The notes below the pieces were generated by a model. The model was not told where the DNA came from. It saw nothing but the letters and a program-made list of their open reading frames with translations, and did not search any database. From NCBI GenBank assembly GCA_019670725.1, contig AP024629.1, forward strand, positions 620,001 through 684,000: DNA of 64,000 bases, written 5' to 3'. Both the position numbers and the translations under genes were made by a program. The stretch comes from Alphaproteobacteria bacterium SO-S41. GTDB taxonomy: Bacteria; Pseudomonadota; Alphaproteobacteria; Micropepsales; Micropepsaceae. Shown here piece by piece: positions 56,632-64,000 of this stretch (position 1 is the stretch's first letter; each line of letters opens with the position of its first letter).

Positions 56632-57747
56632 TCAGTTTCCCGCTGATCCTTTTGGGCCGGGCTTTCTATGCGGGTCTAATCCGCGAATTCTCTCGCGTGA
56701 AATGTGGTGGTTGGGGTGCGCGGCCTTGGCGAACTCCCAAAGGTCATCAATCGGGATGGAATCGCGATCACCGCCCAGCGCCTGCCACCATGCGTTCAAC
56801 ACGCCATCCGGCAGGCGCTTGCGGTCGGGCTTCCCACTTGGATCGCTTGCGGCAGTGGTGGGTTCGACCGTTTCTGTAGGCGACGACTTCACCGGTTGCT
56901 CAGCAGGCATGGCCGGAAACAGCGCCAGCAGGTCCGCCGCCATCACGTAAAGATCGCCGTAATGAGATAGCCTCGAAGGCCCCAAGCTAAACGGCTCTGG
57001 CTGGAACGCTGCAACAGGAACAGGCTCCCAGCCCCGTTCTGCTGTCAGGCCATAAACCGGAATCAAGCGGGCAACTACAGCTTGTTCAAACGGGGCCAAG
57101 TCCGGGTTTTGCCAACCACCTGGCATTGCCTCGATTCGCTCAATCGCCGTCTGCGGATTTTCAGCGGCGGCCTCGTCGCGCGTAGCGACCCAAACTGCCG
57201 CAGCTAGGTAATGCAGGTGCGAAGAGAGTTTCGAATCTCTCGCCGTCGCGGCTTTTTCCTTATCTGCCGCGTCCCAGCTCGTGCGACGAGGCGGGCGATA
57301 GCCGCCGATCCGTCGCTCCATTTCTGCAAGGTCGAATTCCCTATCCAAGTCTGTGGTGATCGGCTTCTGACGCTCACGCATCTCGCGGCGCAAGCCGTCC
57401 GTTAGGCCGCCCGGTGCGACCTTGGCTGCCAGCTTATCAACCCGCTCCACAATCGACGCGGCAAACGCCGCCACTCGCTCGTGAACCAGTGTGAAGCCGT
57501 CTGGAAGATCAGGGAGCGTTGATGCCTTGTCCACGGAAAGCCGGCAGAATTCCGTAACGCATTTGTTGCTCAGCGTTATCGCGTCGATGACGTGCCGACC
57601 CGATCCATGCTTACCAATCGCAGCCAGCTTTCTGGCAAGCGCGTTCAAATCGCTTTCGAGCTGTCGCCGCGTTAAATCGGCGTTGTGCTCCAGCCACTTG
57701 TCCAAGAATTGTTGCGCAGGTTCCACCTCGCAATTATCGACCGCCAA
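56632..57747 (-). CDS. Uncharacterised protein of genomic island
   Basis: 371 aa, not recognised. Hydrophilic, Glu/Arg-rich in the first half with probable coiled helices (VHERVAAFAASIVERVDKLAAKV), no signal or membrane segment, and a Pro-rich link (about 285-305) before a C-terminal DRKRLPDGVLNAWWQALGGD domain. The C-terminus ends in a basic stretch (RKPGPKGSAGN). Divergent from arsR. An inverted repeat with 8-bp arms lies 36 bp upstream of its start. Confidence 0.65.
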   Translation of the reverse strand: MAVDNCEVEPAQQFLDKWLEHNADLTRRQLESDLNALARKLAAIGKHGSGRHVIDAITLSNKCVTEFCRLSVDKASTLPDLPDGFTLVHERVAAFAASIVERVDKLAAKVAPGGLTDGLRREMRERQKPITTDLDREFDLAEMERRIGGYRPPRRTSWDAADKEKAATARDSKLSSHLHYLAAAVWVATRDEAAAENPQTAIERIEAMPGGWQNPDLAPFEQAVVARLIPVYGLTAERGWEPVPVAAFQPEPFSLGPSRLSHYGDLYVMAADLLALFPAMPAEQPVKSSPTETVEPTTAASDPSGKPDRKRLPDGVLNAWWQALGGDRDSIPIDDLWEFAKAAHPNHHISRERIRGLDPHRKPGPKGSAGN

Positions 57748-57782
57748 TGGCCGCCGTCAAACGCCAGCGAGCCACTGTCCAC

Positions 57783-57804
57783 AGGAAAGTGCGCTTACTT
57801 TCCT
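57783..57804. promoter_or_regulatory. Perfect 8-bp inverted repeat upstream of the 371-aa gene
   Basis: AGGAAAGT (57783-57790), GCGCTT, ACTTTCCT (57797-57804). It is compact and symmetrical, as an operator is, and lies between the 371-aa gene (minus) and the ars promoter (plus). Confidence 0.45.
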
Positions 57805-57903
57805 ATCGTCATGGCGAGTGCTTTGGGGGTATGGCAGCCAGCGGCCAAGCTCCCCATCACACGCCGCAGCTGTGCGCCGCTGACCGCGGCCATACGCTGA
57901 CGG

Positions 57904-57938
57904 TTGACTCTAATTCGATAATCGTCGAAGTATCGAAT
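57904..57938 (+). promoter_or_regulatory. ars operon promoter and ArsR operator
   Basis: TTGACT (57904-57909) and AAGTAT (57928-57933), 18-bp spacer. The inverted repeat ATTCGATA / TATCGAAT (57913-57920 and 57931-57938) covers the -10 and part of the spacer, a site where ArsR would block polymerase. The arsR ATG is only 6 bases beyond the -10. Confidence 0.65.
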
Positions 57939-57939
57939 C

Positions 57940-58362
57940 ATGAAAACCGCATCCCTATCTGTCATGGCAGTTGCCGACACGTCCGCTCACGCCGTGGAAG
58001 TGCTGTCGGCGCTTGCACAAGTCTCGCGCCTCACCGTGTTTCGCCTGCTGGTCAAAGCTGGGCCGGGGGGGATGCGCGCCAGTGACATTGCAGCGGCGCT
58101 CGAAATTCCCGCCAACACTCTTTCAACCCATTTGCGCATCCTGACGGCGGCCGGTCTGCTCACCGTCCGTGCCGCCGCTCGCGAGCGCATTTACGCCGTT
58201 CAATTCGACGCCATGCGCGAGCTAGTCGCCTACCTGCTCGAAGATTGCTGCCAAGGCAGCCCGGAAGTCTGCACGCCGCTCGCGGACCTTCTGGCAAAAC
58301 CCTCATGTTGCGGCCCCGAAGGGAAAACCAATGAAGCGGTTTCACGTTCACGTCGCCGTTGA
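57940..58362 (+). CDS. arsR: ArsR/SmtB-type arsenic-responsive repressor
   Basis: 140 aa. Winged helix-turn-helix with MRASDIAAALEIPANTLSTHLRILTAAGLL. Cysteines Cys103, Cys104 and Cys111 (EDCCQGSPEVC) lie just after the DNA-binding domain, as in the C-terminal arsenite site of the Acidithiobacillus-type ArsR (three cysteines near residues 95-102); two more cysteines follow at 123-124. Arsenite binding would release the operator 57913-57938 and turn on arsI-arsC-aqpS. The start is 6 bases from the -10, so a leaderless mRNA is possible; ATG 57964 is an alternative. Confidence 0.9.
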   Translation: MKTASLSVMAVADTSAHAVEVLSALAQVSRLTVFRLLVKAGPGGMRASDIAAALEIPANTLSTHLRILTAAGLLTVRAAARERIYAVQFDAMRELVAYLLEDCCQGSPEVCTPLADLLAKPSCCGPEGKTNEAVSRSRRR

Positions 58363-58822
58363 GAATCTCAGCCAGTCCAAAGCGTTCTATGCCTCGCTGT
58401 TCGGCGTTGAGCCCAACGTGCTGGAGCACGACTATGCCAAGTGGATGCTGGATGATCCGAAGGTAAATTTCGCCATCTCCCAGCGCGGCGGTCGCTTGGG
58501 TGTGGACCATCTTGGAATTCAGGCTGACAGCGCTGCGGAGCTGGGCGAAATCACTGGCCGGCTGCAAGACGCGGAGCTGCGGATTGCCAAAGAGGAAGAT
58601 GCCGCCTGCTGCTATGCACGGTCGGACAAAACATGGGCGGCCGATCCACAAGGCGTGCGCTGGGAAAGCTTCGTGACGCACGGGCTGATTACGACCTACG
58701 GCTATGACACAAGCGCCGAAGTGCTCGCCGCCGTCGAAATGCCTCGTGCAGCGTGCTGCGCACCCGCACCCAAGGCGGAAGCGGAAGCGCCGCCCAAGGC
58801 TGCCGCTTGCTGCGGAGGTTGA
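58331..58822 (+). CDS. arsI: ArsI-type C-As lyase (organoarsenical demethylase)
   Basis: 163 aa vicinal-oxygen-chelate (glyoxalase/extradiol) fold. ArsI cleaves the C-As bond of trivalent organoarsenicals such as methylarsenite, giving arsenite. Expected ligands are present: His5 (FHVHVAV), His60 (GVDHLGIQ), Glu112 (VRWESF), and the arsenic-binding pair Cys93-Cys94 (AACCYA). A Cys-rich tail (ACCAPAPK ... ACCGG) follows. CadI-like proteins have the same fold, but the vicinal cysteines and context favour ArsI. It overlaps arsR by 32 bp. Confidence 0.87.
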   Translation: MKRFHVHVAVENLSQSKAFYASLFGVEPNVLEHDYAKWMLDDPKVNFAISQRGGRLGVDHLGIQADSAAELGEITGRLQDAELRIAKEEDAACCYARSDKTWAADPQGVRWESFVTHGLITTYGYDTSAEVLAAVEMPRAACCAPAPKAEAEAPPKAAACCGG

Positions 58823-58824
58823 CC

Positions 58825-59331
58825 GTGGAACGCTATAACGTGCTTTTCCTCTGCACAGGCAATTCCGCGCGCAGCATCCTCGCGGAAGTCATTGCCGACC
58901 GCTTCAGCTTCGGGAAGCTCAAGGGTTTCAGCGCGGGCAGTTTTCCGAAAGGCGAAGTCCACCCGCTGACGCTCAAGCTGCTCGCTGAAATGAACCTGCC
59001 GACCGAAGGCTTGCGGTCAAAGCCGTGGGACGAATTCGCGGCGGATGACGCGCCGCGCATGGATTTCGTGTTTACGGTCTGCGACCAAGCCGGGGGCGAG
59101 GTCTGCCCGATATGGCCGGGTCAGCCCATGAAAGCGCATTGGGGTATCCCTGATCCTGCCGCCGCCACCGGCACCGAAGCGCAGCGCATGAAAGCGTTTC
59201 GCGAGGCTTTCGTGCTGCTCAAGCGCCGCATTGAGCTGTTCGCCTCGCTGCCCATCGCCTCGCTGGACCGCCTGTCGCTCAAGGCTAAGGCTGACGCTAT
59301 CGGCGCAGGCGAAGCGGTCCCGGCGCTCTAG
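58825..59331 (+). CDS. arsC: Arsenate reductase (low-molecular-weight PTPase/thioredoxin type)
   Basis: 168 aa from GTG 58825 (VERYNVLFLCTGNSARS), 6 bases after GGAGG and 2 bases after the arsI stop. P-loop CTGNSARS carries the catalytic Cys; DFVFTVCDQAGGEVCPIWPG holds the downstream cysteines for the thioredoxin-linked reduction. It reduces arsenate to arsenite. Member of the arsR-arsI-arsC-aqpS operon. Confidence 0.92.
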   Translation: MERYNVLFLCTGNSARSILAEVIADRFSFGKLKGFSAGSFPKGEVHPLTLKLLAEMNLPTEGLRSKPWDEFAADDAPRMDFVFTVCDQAGGEVCPIWPGQPMKAHWGIPDPAAATGTEAQRMKAFREAFVLLKRRIELFASLPIASLDRLSLKAKADAIGAGEAVPAL

Positions 59332-59335
59332 GCGC

Positions 59336-60013
59336 ATGGCTCGTACCATTGCGCAGCGTCTCGCGGCCGAAGGGCTGGGGACAGGCCTGTTACTCGCAGG
59401 CGTCGTCGGCTCTGGCATCATGGCCGCCGCGCTCGCGGATGGAAACGTGGCGGTTGCGCTGCTCGCCAACGCCATAGCGACTGGCGCAATCCTCTATGTG
59501 CTCATCAGCGCGCTGGGGCCGGTCAGCGGCGCGCATTTCAATCCGGCGGTCACAGTGTGGGCGGCGGCGTCTCGTGCGCTCCCAGCGCCTCTGGCGTGCG
59601 CCTACGTGGCGGTGCAGATCGCAGGGGCAGTCGGCGGTGTGGCGCTGGCCCATTTCATGTTTGACCTGCCGGCGCTTCAAGTCGGGTTTCAGGAGCGGGC
59701 CGGCACCGGCCAATGGCTGTCCGAAGCGGTCGCGACATTTGGCCTCGTACTCACCATCGCCAGCGCGCGCAATCGGCCTGACGCGGCCCCTGCGCTGGTC
59801 GCGCTCTACATCACGGCGGCCTACTGGTTCACGGCCTCAACGGCTTTTGCCAATCCGGCCGCGACCATCGGAAGGGCACTGACGGTCACGTTTGCCGGGA
59901 TAGCCCCGGCCGACGCTCCGGGCTTCATCGCGGCGCAGGCGGTTGGCGCGACCTTGGGCGGTCTGTTCTCCGCTTGGCTGTTCGAGGAGCGTATCGCGCC
60001 ACCGCCGGGCTAG
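59336..60013 (+). CDS. aqpS: Aquaglyceroporin AqpS-type channel
   Basis: 225 aa from ATG 59336. Six membrane helices and the two MIP half-helix motifs HFNPAV and FANPAAT (the Asn-Pro-Ala boxes). In Sinorhizobium meliloti a similar aqpS takes the place of arsB and lets arsenite leave the cell by diffusion. Here it follows arsC 5 bases on and the operon has no Acr3, ArsB or ArsP, so the same role is likely. Ends 3 bp before the convergent integrase. Confidence 0.9.
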   Translation: MARTIAQRLAAEGLGTGLLLAGVVGSGIMAAALADGNVAVALLANAIATGAILYVLISALGPVSGAHFNPAVTVWAAASRALPAPLACAYVAVQIAGAVGGVALAHFMFDLPALQVGFQERAGTGQWLSEAVATFGLVLTIASARNRPDAAPALVALYITAAYWFTASTAFANPAATIGRALTVTFAGIAPADAPGFIAAQAVGATLGGLFSAWLFEERIAPPPG

Positions 60014-60015
60014 TA

Positions 60016-61173
60016 TCAGGGCGCGGCGAACGCGCCCCAAGCGGCCATCAGCGGCACGCGCTTTTCCAGAAAATTGGTGCGCCGGTAGGCCGCTTCCACC
60101 TTGTTGGGGATAGTGTGGGCAAGCGCGGCCTCCAGCACTTCGTTCGCCGTGCTCGTCTGCTCTGCCGCCCAATCGCGGAAGCTGGAGCGGAAGCCGTGAA
60201 CTGTCGCCGTCGCCTCGCCAGTCGCGCGCAGAACCTTGCTCAAGGTCATGTCGGACATGACGCCGCCGCGCGGGCTGGCAAACACGATTTCGCCGCCCCG
60301 TTCGGTGCGCAAGGTCTGTGCTTGCTCGAGCACGTCCAGCGCCTGCTGTGAGAGCGGAACGGTATGAGGCCGACCCGCTTTCATGCGCTCGCCGGGAATC
60401 GTCCATGTCGCCTTCGCCAAGTCAAATTCCGACCAAACCGCGCCGCGCACTTCACCGGATCGCGCCGCCGTCAGGATCGCGAATCGCAGCGCCAGCCTGC
60501 CCATCGTTGGCTCTTTCTGGAGCTGGGCCATAAGCGTGGGTACGCTGGTGTAGGCGAGCGCTGCGAAATGGCCGTTGGCCTTGGGTTGCTTGGGCAAGCC
60601 TTTGCTGACAGACCGAAGGGGTGCTTCGGCTGAGCGGTAGCCTTGAGCGTGTGCCCAATCCAACACCGCGCCGATGCGTTGGCGCACGCGCCGGGCTGTC
60701 ACCGGCTTTGCCAGCCAGATCGCCAGCAGCGTTTCCCGGATCGCGGGGGCTTCCACTTGGTCAATTCGCAGCGCGCCCAGCGCCGGGAAGGCGTAGGCCG
60801 TCAGAGTGCTTAGCCATTGATCCCGATGCTTCTCATTGCGCCAGCTCCCATCCAGCTCGCCGTGCAGGAGCGTCGCCGCTTCGCGGAATGTCGGGATGGA
60901 CCGGCGTGCGTCGCGCTCTGCGCGCCGGGCGGCGACCGGATCGCCGCCATTGCGATACAGCTTACGGACCGCTGCGGCTTTCTCCCGCGCTTCGGCCAGC
61001 GTCATGGCTCCCGCGCTACCAAGGCCGAAGTCCCGCCGCTTGCCATCGGCCTGCGCTCGCAGCACCCAAGACCGCGCGCCGCTGGGCTTAACCAGCAGCA
61101 TCAGCCCATCCCCGTCTGAATAGCGGCCGGGGGCCAGTGAAGCCTTAAGCTTTAGAGCCGTAAGCGATCCCAT
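60016..61173 (-). CDS. Tyrosine-type integrase of the genomic island
   Basis: 385 aa, P4-like. N-terminal DUF4102-type domain (LTALKLKASLAPGRYSDGDGLMLLV), core-binding domain (about 95-190) and catalytic domain with Arg238 (TAARSGEVRG), His326 and Arg329 (VHGFRSSFRDWA), His353 (LAHTI) and nucleophile Tyr363 (AAYRRTN). It inserts the element into the tRNA-Ser 3' end. Convergent with aqpS; its upstream side faces the right attachment site. Confidence 0.95.
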   Translation of the reverse strand: MGSLTALKLKASLAPGRYSDGDGLMLLVKPSGARSWVLRAQADGKRRDFGLGSAGAMTLAEAREKAAAVRKLYRNGGDPVAARRAERDARRSIPTFREAATLLHGELDGSWRNEKHRDQWLSTLTAYAFPALGALRIDQVEAPAIRETLLAIWLAKPVTARRVRQRIGAVLDWAHAQGYRSAEAPLRSVSKGLPKQPKANGHFAALAYTSVPTLMAQLQKEPTMGRLALRFAILTAARSGEVRGAVWSEFDLAKATWTIPGERMKAGRPHTVPLSQQALDVLEQAQTLRTERGGEIVFASPRGGVMSDMTLSKVLRATGEATATVHGFRSSFRDWAAEQTSTANEVLEAALAHTIPNKVEAAYRRTNFLEKRVPLMAAWGAFAAP

Positions 61174-61196
61174 CGCGCGAAGTCCGTTCCATCAAT

Positions 61197-61230
61197 CGTT
61201 CCCACACTTTGCAGCGGTTGTGTGGGAACG
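61197..61230. promoter_or_regulatory. Perfect 11-bp inverted repeat upstream of the integrase
   Basis: CGTTCCCACAC (61197-61207), 12-bp spacer, GTGTGGGAACG (61220-61230), 24 bp before the integrase start on the minus strand. It may be an operator or a pair of integrase arm sites; GTTCCCAC also occurs at the left end (50395-50402). Confidence 0.5.
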
Positions 61231-61241
61231 TCAACGGACAG

Positions 61242-61305
61242 CAGCGAACATGGATTGGCAGAAAACCTAGCTATATTCCCGGTATTTGAACGCCAGCGAA
61301 CATGG
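61242..61305. repeat. Two 12-bp direct repeats between integrase and right att site
   Basis: CAGCGAACATGG at 61242-61253 and 61294-61305, 52 bp apart. This position and spacing suit arm-type or excisionase sites of an integrative element. Confidence 0.5.
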
Positions 61306-61325
61306 GCGTGCACTATTAGTGCGGA

Positions 61326-61341
61326 CACCCTGTCCGCCATT
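61326..61341 (+). repeat. Right attachment site
   Basis: CACCCTGTCCGCCATT, identical to 50312-50327. It overlaps a perfect small palindrome GCGGACA-CCC-TGTCCGC (61321-61337), which may be the core of strand exchange. Confidence 0.82.
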
Positions 61342-61496
61342 ATCTATGTCCCGTATTTTTCATAACGCCCGATAAGCGCCTGGGCTGCGGCTCGCGGTGA
61401 AACGTCGCAATGGGGATTTCTGCCTAGCCCGGTCGTATACCCGGGGCCCGAATCTCTATTGATTGGCGCCCTGTGCGTTTCCTTGGTCAGAGTTCG

Positions 61497-62459
61497 ATGC
61501 AGGCAAAGACGACGTTTTCATCAAGTAGCCTGCCTTCAGATCTCAGCGAAAAAGCCAAGTTCAGCCTCTGGCAAGAGATCCACAACGACCAGATCTGGTC
61601 GGTGGAATATCGCATCGGCGAGCGAGCGCCTTTTCACGCGGAGATCGAGGCGTTCGCGGTGGGTGAGCTTGTCGTGGGGCAGATGGCGGGCACCATCAAG
61701 CAGGCCAATCGCCAGTCCAAGAATATCGCGAGTGACGGCCGGGACGGATACCTGCTGCTTGTAAACAAGAGCGGCTCGGAACTGCGCGGCGGTCAGGTGG
61801 GACGCGAGTACGGGATCGGCCTTGGTGAGGCGGCGCTCGTCTCGGCAGCCGAACCGCTCAAGATGTTCGGCAATGACGAGAACAAGTGGATGAACCTCGT
61901 CATTCCGGAGCCGGTGCTCGCGCGCAGCTTTGCAGCCGTCAACGACATGCTCGCCAAACCGATTTCGGCGGACAATGAAGCTCTCAATCTGCTGATCCGC
62001 TATTGCAGGCTTCTTGAAGCCGGCCCCTTGCTGAACTCTGCAGATGTTATCGAGCACGCCACCGGAACGATCATTGATCTCATCGGCCTCGCAACGGGCG
62101 CCAAGGGTGGCGCGACGGAATTGGCCGGCACGCGTGGGCTCCGCGCCGCGCGTTTGGCGGCCATCCTGGACAGGATCAAACTTGGCTTCACCAACCCGCG
62201 GATCTCGGCACAGTCGATCGCGGAATCGATGGGGCTCTCCGCCCGGTATGTTCACGATCTTCTGGCCGAGACCGGGCTCGGGTTTTCAGAGCGGGTTCTC
62301 GAGTTCCGGCTGCAGATGGCGCGCCGTATGCTCGTCGGCGGCCAATACCGCCACCTGCTCGTCAGTGAAATTGCCCTGGCTGCAGGGTTCGGCGACATCT
62401 CCTACTTCAACCGCAGCTTCCGCCGCCGCTTCGGCGCACCGCCGAACGCGTTGCGGTAG
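61497..62459 (+). CDS. AraC family transcriptional regulator
   Basis: 320 aa from ATG 61497; a GTG at 61473 is in frame but less typical. N-terminal sensor half resembling the AraC-binding-like/cupin type (no residues I can assign), and a C-terminal double HTH: PRISAQSIAESMGLSARYVHDLL and VSEIALAAGFGDISYFNRSFRRRFG. It is the first chromosomal gene beyond the island's right end. The autotransporter 144 bp downstream may be its target. Confidence 0.9.
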   Translation: MQAKTTFSSSSLPSDLSEKAKFSLWQEIHNDQIWSVEYRIGERAPFHAEIEAFAVGELVVGQMAGTIKQANRQSKNIASDGRDGYLLLVNKSGSELRGGQVGREYGIGLGEAALVSAAEPLKMFGNDENKWMNLVIPEPVLARSFAAVNDMLAKPISADNEALNLLIRYCRLLEAGPLLNSADVIEHATGTIIDLIGLATGAKGGATELAGTRGLRAARLAAILDRIKLGFTNPRISAQSIAESMGLSARYVHDLLAETGLGFSERVLEFRLQMARRMLVGGQYRHLLVSEIALAAGFGDISYFNRSFRRRFGAPPNALR

Positions 62460-62602
62460 GACCAATCGGCTGGCCGCGATTGTCGGCTCAGCACCAAACT
62501 GAGGAGTGCTCTGCCGGACAACTCCGGTGCGCTCCTGTCCAAGACACCACCGTGGCGATCGGGCAATGCGAGGCAGAATTTATCGCATTGTGTGAGGCCC
62601 TT

Positions 62603-64000
62603 ATGTCGTCGACCTTCTCCGCCTTCCGCGGCCTCAAGACGAAATCCCGCGCTCGCTTCCTGGGCAATGCCAGCCCGCTCGCCATTGTGCTTGTCGCGAG
62701 TTCGGCCCTCGGGATCGTCGCCGCGTCACCCGCCGCCGCCGGCGTTTGGACAGGCGGCACCTCAAGCAATTGGTACACGCCCGGCAACTGGACAGGCGGC
62801 GTTCCGAATGCGGGGACCGACGCGGATATCGATACGGTTTCGCCGAACCCGACCGTCATCAGCGGACTCAGCGCCTTCGCCAATGCGCTCAACCTCGGCA
62901 AGACGGCCGGCGGCATCGGCGATCTCACAGTCGCTGGTGGCTCGCTGACCACTTTTGTCAGCCGGCTCGGAGATGTTGCGGGGTCCAAAGGGACAATCAC
63001 GGTAAGCGGCGCCGGCACGAGTTGGACAAACACGACAAATGCCCTTGTCGGCATATCCGGCACGGGCGCGCTCAATGTCCTGAATGGTGCGCTGGCGACG
63101 GTGAACCAGGTCGTGGCGGCCAGGCTCGCAGGTTCGACGGGCAGCGTGACTGTGTCCGGCCCGACGAGCAAACTCGTCAATCTCGACAGCATTTATATCG
63201 CGCAGCGCGGAACCGGGACGCTATCAGTGCTTGATGGCGCGGCGCTCACCAGTTCCGGCGCGGTCATCGCCGACACGGCTCCGGGCGTGGGGTCAGTCCT
63301 CGTTGACGGGGCGAACTCCACATGGGCCAACACGCTCTATATGTATGTCGGTAACGGCGGCAACGGCAGCTTGACGGTTTCGAATGGCGGCGTCGTCACC
63401 AGTGGTCTGGCGATTGTCGCCCGGGTGCCGGACTCCGTAGGCAGCGCGGTCATCGCTGGCGCCAACTCGGCATGGACGATGACCGGCAATCTCACGGTCG
63501 CCGAAGGCGGCGCAGGCTCCGTGACCATTTCAGATGGAGCTAAGGTCTCCAACGCACTGGGCACGATCGGTTCCTCGGTCTTCGCAAACGGGACGGTGAC
63601 CGTTGATGGCGCCGGCTCGATGTGGACGAACTCCGGTGATCTCTACGTTTCTCGCTTTAGCGCCGGCAGCAGACTGACGATCACCAATGGCGGCGCTGTC
63701 GGCGACAATGCGGGCCAGATTGCGGAGCAAGCAGGCTCGGTAGGCGTTGTTTCGGTGATCGGAGCTGGTTCCACATGGACCAACAGCACCGTGTTGGTCG
63801 TCGGCGGTTTGGGCACCGGGACGCTTTCGGTGGAGAGCGGCGGGTCCGCCAATGACACCAATGGCTTTATCGCCCTGGACGTCGCCTCGTCCGGGACCGC
63901 CGGCGTCGATGGCGTTGGTTCGACTTGGGTCAACTCCGATCGCCTCAACGTTGCCTTCAAAGGCACGGGTGCGCTCGACATCACCAATGGCGGTGCCGTT
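62603..64000 (+). CDS. Large repeat-rich autotransporter/adhesin (N-terminal part; runs off window)
   Basis: 466 residues to the window end, open in frame. An extended signal (MSSTFSAFRGLKTKSRARFLG then a hydrophobic stretch ending ASPAAAG) precedes about seven repeats of ~50 residues with a beta-helix look: VSGAGTSWTN (Trp141), LVN at 191, VDGANSTWAN (Trp241), IAGANSAWTM (291), VDGAGSMWTN (341), VIGAGSTWTN (392), VDGVGSTWVN (442). Between them run GTGTLSV-NGG-type strands. This is the passenger of a type V (autotransporter) adhesin; the barrel would be at the missing C-terminus. Confidence 0.8.
   Translation, partial: MSSTFSAFRGLKTKSRARFLGNASPLAIVLVASSALGIVAASPAAAGVWTGGTSSNWYTPGNWTGGVPNAGTDADIDTVSPNPTVISGLSAFANALNLGKTAGGIGDLTVAGGSLTTFVSRLGDVAGSKGTITVSGAGTSWTNTTNALVGISGTGALNVLNGALATVNQVVAARLAGSTGSVTVSGPTSKLVNLDSIYIAQRGTGTLSVLDGAALTSSGAVIADTAPGVGSVLVDGANSTWANTLYMYVGNGGNGSLTVSNGGVVTSGLAIVARVPDSVGSAVIAGANSAWTMTGNLTVAEGGAGSVTISDGAKVSNALGTIGSSVFANGTVTVDGAGSMWTNSGDLYVSRFSAGSRLTITNGGAVGDNAGQIAEQAGSVGVVSVIGAGSTWTNSTVLVVGGLGTGTLSVESGGSANDTNGFIALDVASSGTAGVDGVGSTWVNSDRLNVAFKGTGALDITNGGAV

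Overview
The window is GC-rich DNA from an alphaproteobacterium (inferred). The evidence is gene order. A sucC-sucD-sucA-sucB-lpd operon is followed by xerC, a transaldolase-type gene, priA and an F1-only atpHAGDC operon without F0 genes. A long minus-strand run then carries rplU-rpmA, two GNAT genes, obgE, proB, proA, nadD, rsfS, rlmH, gpmI, envC, ctpA, a divergent polysaccharide deacetylase gene and rppH. Genus cannot be fixed from the sequence alone.

Region 1 (1-9380): an RND efflux permease (cut by the window edge) with its lipoprotein adaptor; an inositol-monophosphatase-family enzyme, a diacylglycerol-kinase-family enzyme and a TetR regulator, all on the minus strand. A TonB-dependent receptor is divergent from the TetR gene and ends in a clear terminator. 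Region 2 (9500-19400): a DUF2141 protein, then the succinyl-CoA synthetase / 2-oxoglutarate dehydrogenase operon. An uncharacterised exported protein sits between sucC and sucD, and a REP-like palindrome lies before lpd. A GNAT enzyme and a small membrane protein follow. Region 3 (19369-31571): xerC, transaldolase, priA, a small secreted protein, an MBL hydrolase, an ABC-F ATPase with a possible overlapping leader ORF, and atpHAGDC. Region 4 (31765-34600): a ferritin-like diiron protein, a crotonase and an acyl-CoA dehydrogenase. Region 5 (34597-49310, mostly minus): RNA pyrophosphohydrolase, cell-wall enzymes (ctpA, envC), gpmI, ribosome-maturation genes (rlmH, rsfS), nadD, the proline genes with an AT-richer foreign-looking gene between proB and proA, obgE, two tandem acetyltransferases, rpmA and rplU. 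A possible structured RNA lies just upstream of rplU. rlmJ follows on the plus strand.

Region 6 (50312-61341) is an 11-kb genomic island in the 3' end of tRNA-Ser(CGA). It is bounded by a 16-bp direct repeat and carries a tyrosine integrase beside the right end. Cargo: a Tat-exported flavodoxin, a Tat-exported aldo/keto reductase and a cytosolic one with a divergent LysR regulator; a set of small mobile-element proteins including a 59-aa AlpA-like regulator; and an arsenic operon arsR-arsI-arsC-aqpS. That operon has no efflux pump: ArsC (arsenate to arsenite) and ArsI (C-As bond cleavage) would both deliver arsenite to the AqpS channel. Beyond the island are an AraC-type regulator and the start of a large autotransporter with ~50-residue repeats that runs off the window.
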